10,096 bases of DNA from Echinostoma caproni (lineage: Eukaryota > Platyhelminthes > Trematoda > Plagiorchiida > Echinostomatidae), in assembly GCA_900618425.1 (NCBI GenBank), contig UZAN01048922.1:5767-15862 (forward strand). The letters run 5' to 3'. The position numbers and the translations under genes were made by a program. Numbering within the stretch: position 1 is the stretch's first letter; every line of letters starts with the position of its first letter. The notes below the pieces were generated by a model, which saw nothing but the letters and a program-made list of their open reading frames with translations, made no database searches and was not told the origin of the DNA. Shown here in pieces: positions 8,273 to 10,096 of the stretch.

Positions 8273-9098
8273 CTAGGTAAATCATTACCACGGATATTTG
8301 AAATGAGTGAATATCGGAAATGTCTGTTGTGTTGAAAAAATTAAATACTACTGGTTGTTGGACTGCTATCGTGATTTATAGTGGAAATCGGACGAGCAAG
8401 AACAGTCAACAATCTAACTTTTTAGAAGAAATGGGAGGACAAGAGAATCAATGTAATCTTTTTTTGATCGGGTTAAACGGGAGGCCACCCGACCAACGAT
8501 CCCTCTTCAGTCACCAATATGCGGTCATTTTCCCGTAGCCAGATAAATGCTTCACTATCTTTTATCCGTTAGTATGAGTTCGATTTCTGTTCTTTAGAAC
8601 TCACTTCCACCGTCCCCGACCATGCTCATTTTTCTTCCTTCACCTCGGGCGCGGGTGACAAGTCACCCCGGTCAGGTTTCGCCCGCAGATGTCGAACTTT
8701 TAGATTACAATCACCCCCTGGCATCAAACTGATGAACTATATAGCGCTATTTCTCTATCTGCATTTTCAACCATCGACAAGCTTTCCCTCTGCCAAAACA
8801 GAATCATAAAACTGATTCTAAATTAAATGCTTTGATACCCACTCCCCATCTGCAGGTATTTTATCATGGATTTTATACTTCTTGCAAAAACAACTTGTAT
8901 GATAAATTCACGATGCAAAATGAATAGCCACGGCAAGAAACAATAGCACCCGCTACAAAGGAAGGTGAAAACTTCACCGCTGAAGGAACGACACATTTTC
9001 TTATCAGCCGTGTTCGTCGGAAATACCTTCATCTTGTGGCTAATCATTCCTTAGCATCAAAGTTTAAATAATTTACCGAGTGAAATGAGATCGCCTCC
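8273..9098 (-). other. Presumed upstream DDRGK1 intron or 5' flank; no exon recognised
   Basis: The exon at 8272 starts mid-codon after an AG, so this stretch should be intron, unless the acceptor is mis-assigned. I searched the minus strand for an N-terminal exon with a hydrophobic anchor and a fitting donor and found no convincing one. A 74-codon minus frame (8823-9047) has a hydrophobic stretch, but it is internal. A perfect 7-base-arm hairpin (GGGTGAC, AA, GTCACCC) lies at 8653-8668 in a locally GC-rich patch. Confidence 0.45.
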
Positions 9099-9135
9099 CT
9101 ATCCTACAGCACAGAAACTTGACTATCACAAAAAT

Positions 9136-9510
9136 AAGATAAATATGGATCGTCGGTGTTTGAACGCCGCTGTCTACGCTGCATAGCACGAATCTGGCGA
9201 CGCAACCGGACGAGCAATGCTGAGGTTAGGTACAGAGTTTTAAGTAATCGCGGTCTACCGCTGGGGTAAGTGAACGACCTCCATAGAATACATTAGTTGG
9301 GGCGTGTGTTATGCATGCCACCAAGTGGATTGCCACGGTGCGCGGTGTTTGTCGAGACAGGTAGTGGGTAGAAAAACCACAAGGGTAGTCAAAATAAGAC
9401 ATGGCATGAGAGTATGAAAACCCTGACCAGGAGACTCGGTCATGTAGGTCGCATGGGGCTCCCTGGATATGGACCTCGGGATCATTGTAGTCAATGTGAC
9501 CATTGATTAG
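9136..9510 (+). repeat. Inverted repeat arm 2 (374/375 identical to 4244-4618)
   Basis: Partner of the arm at 4244-4618 in reverse orientation; the only difference is at 9503. Identity begins at 9136 (9135 is the first mismatch) and ends at 9510, where the two copies diverge by a 12-base gap and many substitutions. The tract includes the four shared stops at 9267-9269, 9294-9296, 9369-9371 and 9504-9506, so selection on a protein cannot explain the identity. Confidence 0.95.
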
Positions 9511-9728
9511 AAACACTGAGTGATATGGCCGAGTGTCGTGATCAGTGGTGCTCTCGCATCTTCCCAATTCCTTTGCAACCTTAGTCCATCGGAATTTTCC
9601 ATTTTTTCTTTTGCACTGGTTTCATCTTTCCAATCATCCTTCTACCACTTCGTGTAAATTGGTAGACAAGAGAGCAACTAGAACTACCGCATGAAAGTGC
9701 TTTTGGTTAACGGTTGTAAAAAGTTAAA

Positions 9729-9742
9729 AACTGAACTGAACT
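9729..9742 (+). repeat. Short tandem repeat (AACTG)2.8 at the RTE 3' terminus
   Basis: AACTGAACTGAACT closes fragment B. The corresponding ends of A (TTACTGAAACTAC, minus sense near 4041-4025) and C (ACTATACTGAAT) contain degraded versions, supporting this as the true 3' terminus of the element family. Confidence 0.65.
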
Positions 9743-10096
9743 CATAGTCATCCAGCCTCCCAAGGCCGCAGTATGGTTGGGGGTGGGTGTCTAGGGTTGC
9801 GGCTGGTCACCCTGCCCTTGCACCTCACGAAATGCCCCCATACGACCAAGCGTCTCAAATAGCCTCTGCTGAGGAAGCCCTACTCACTGCCTTCTAGCGG
9901 CGGAGGTGTTTTCCCACCAAAGTGAGAGGACGAAAAGCCGATATCCGGGGCTATAGCCGGGTTGGTGGACCACTGGCAGTTCATCTAGGGGAGTTGGCTA
10001 AAACCCTGATTCCAAACCAACCATGAGGAGACGTACGAACCACACCGACACCTTTTCGGTTGTGGCAGTGGTCACCGGCTCGATTGGGCATTGAGG
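9743..10096. other. GC-richer block, candidate start of another dispersed element, runs off the window
   Basis: Composition changes abruptly after the AACTG tail: G/C-rich, with runs such as GGTTGGGGGTGGGTG. No long open frame; a short plus frame begins MRRRTNHTDTFSVVAVVTGS at 10023 and stops with TGA at 10092-10094. The text resembles the kind of GC-rich leader found before the coding part of trematode non-LTR elements, and its head-to-tail position after an RTE end would fit a nested or tandem insertion. That is recollection and inference; the sequence alone does not prove it. Confidence 0.35.

Larger units (their letters stand above)
9099..9742 (+). mobile_element. RTE-clade non-LTR retrotransposon, 3'-end fragment B
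   Basis: 5'-truncated dead copy on the plus strand, antisense to DDRGK1. The frame (9138 onward) reads DKYGSSVFERRCLRCIAR, NRGLPLG, stop, VNDLHRIH, stop, LGRVLCMPPSGLPRC, GSG, stop, KNHKGSQNKTWHESMKTLTR, LGHVGRMGLPGYGPRDH and, after a TGA at 9504-9506, LETLSDMAECRDQWCSRIF. This is the conserved C-terminal region of RTE proteins to its end. Two further stops (9120-9122, 9135-9137) lie before the tract shared with A. The following untranslated part, including ACCTTAGTCCATCGGAATTT near 9579-9598, aligns with A at about 75%. It ends in AACTG repeated 2.8 times (9729-9742), the kind of short tandem tail used by RTE elements instead of poly(A). The left edge is approximate. Confidence 0.85.

Noticed and set aside
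7899..8276. 125-codon plus-strand frame rich in Phe, Leu and Ser
   Set aside because: It is the antisense shadow of the Glu/Lys/Arg-rich coiled-coil exon of DDRGK1, whose purine-rich codons give hydrophobic codons on the other strand.
8653..8668. Perfect hairpin GGGTGAC-AA-GTCACCC
   Set aside because: Seven-base arms with a two-base loop occur by chance at this scale, and there is no adjacent gene or repeat to give it a role.
8823..9047. Minus frame with a hydrophobic stretch, considered as the DDRGK1 membrane-anchor exon
   Set aside because: The hydrophobic part lies in the middle of the frame and not at its start, no fitting donor with the required one-base phase was evident, and the residues do not resemble the family N-terminus. 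Not fully excluded.
1..10096. CRISPR arrays, tRNA or rRNA genes, bacterial operons
   Set aside because: No regularly spaced repeats, no cloverleaf-like or rRNA-like stretches were recognised, and gene structure with GT/AG introns is eukaryotic.

Overview
This is a eukaryotic, intron-bearing, repeat-rich stretch of draft genome with one N at 5820. It is most likely from a flatworm, probably a digenean trematode. The protein-coding exons are short, lie on one strand and have standard GT/AG splice sites. The introns and flanks are full of decayed Penelope-like and RTE-clade retrotransposon pieces whose protein motifs resemble those I associate with trematode genomes. The taxon is an inference; the eukaryotic gene and the repeats are read directly.

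The one recognisable host gene is DDRGK1 (UFBP1/C20orf116), the ER-anchored adaptor of the UFM1 ligase complex, on the minus strand. Three coding exons are visible: 8272-7884 (charged N-terminal region and coiled coil), 5543-5322 (end of coiled coil, UFM1-binding-like acidic segment, first part of the C-terminal fold) and 3359-3156 (DDRGK motif and C-terminus, TGA stop). Splice phases match across both introns. A polyadenylation signal lies about 160 bases after the stop. The first exon or exons, which should encode the membrane anchor, were not found and probably lie beyond the right edge.

Layout from left to right: 3-866, plus strand, a broken Penelope-like element 3' end (RT thumb region and GIY-YIG nuclease). 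867-2174, no recognisable gene. 2175-2600, minus, RTE 3'-end fragment D. 2601-2970, nothing recognised. 2971-8272, minus, DDRGK1, with RTE fragment A (4025-4865) in one intron and fragment C (5640-6165) in the other. 8273-9098, presumed upstream intron or 5' flank. About 9099-9742, plus, RTE fragment B, ending in a short AACTG repeat. 9743-10096, a GC-richer block that may be the front of another element.

The most notable feature is that fragments A and B, in opposite orientation, share a 375-bp tract with a single mismatch (4244-4618 against 9136-9510, reverse-complemented). The same elements on either side of this tract are only about 73-76% identical. That looks like recent inverted gene conversion between two old, dead retroelements, or an assembly artefact. 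The arms flank two DDRGK1 exons, so they could pair in RNA (exon circularisation, A-to-I editing) or mediate inversion if both are transcribed. I found no clear evidence of a wholly new system.
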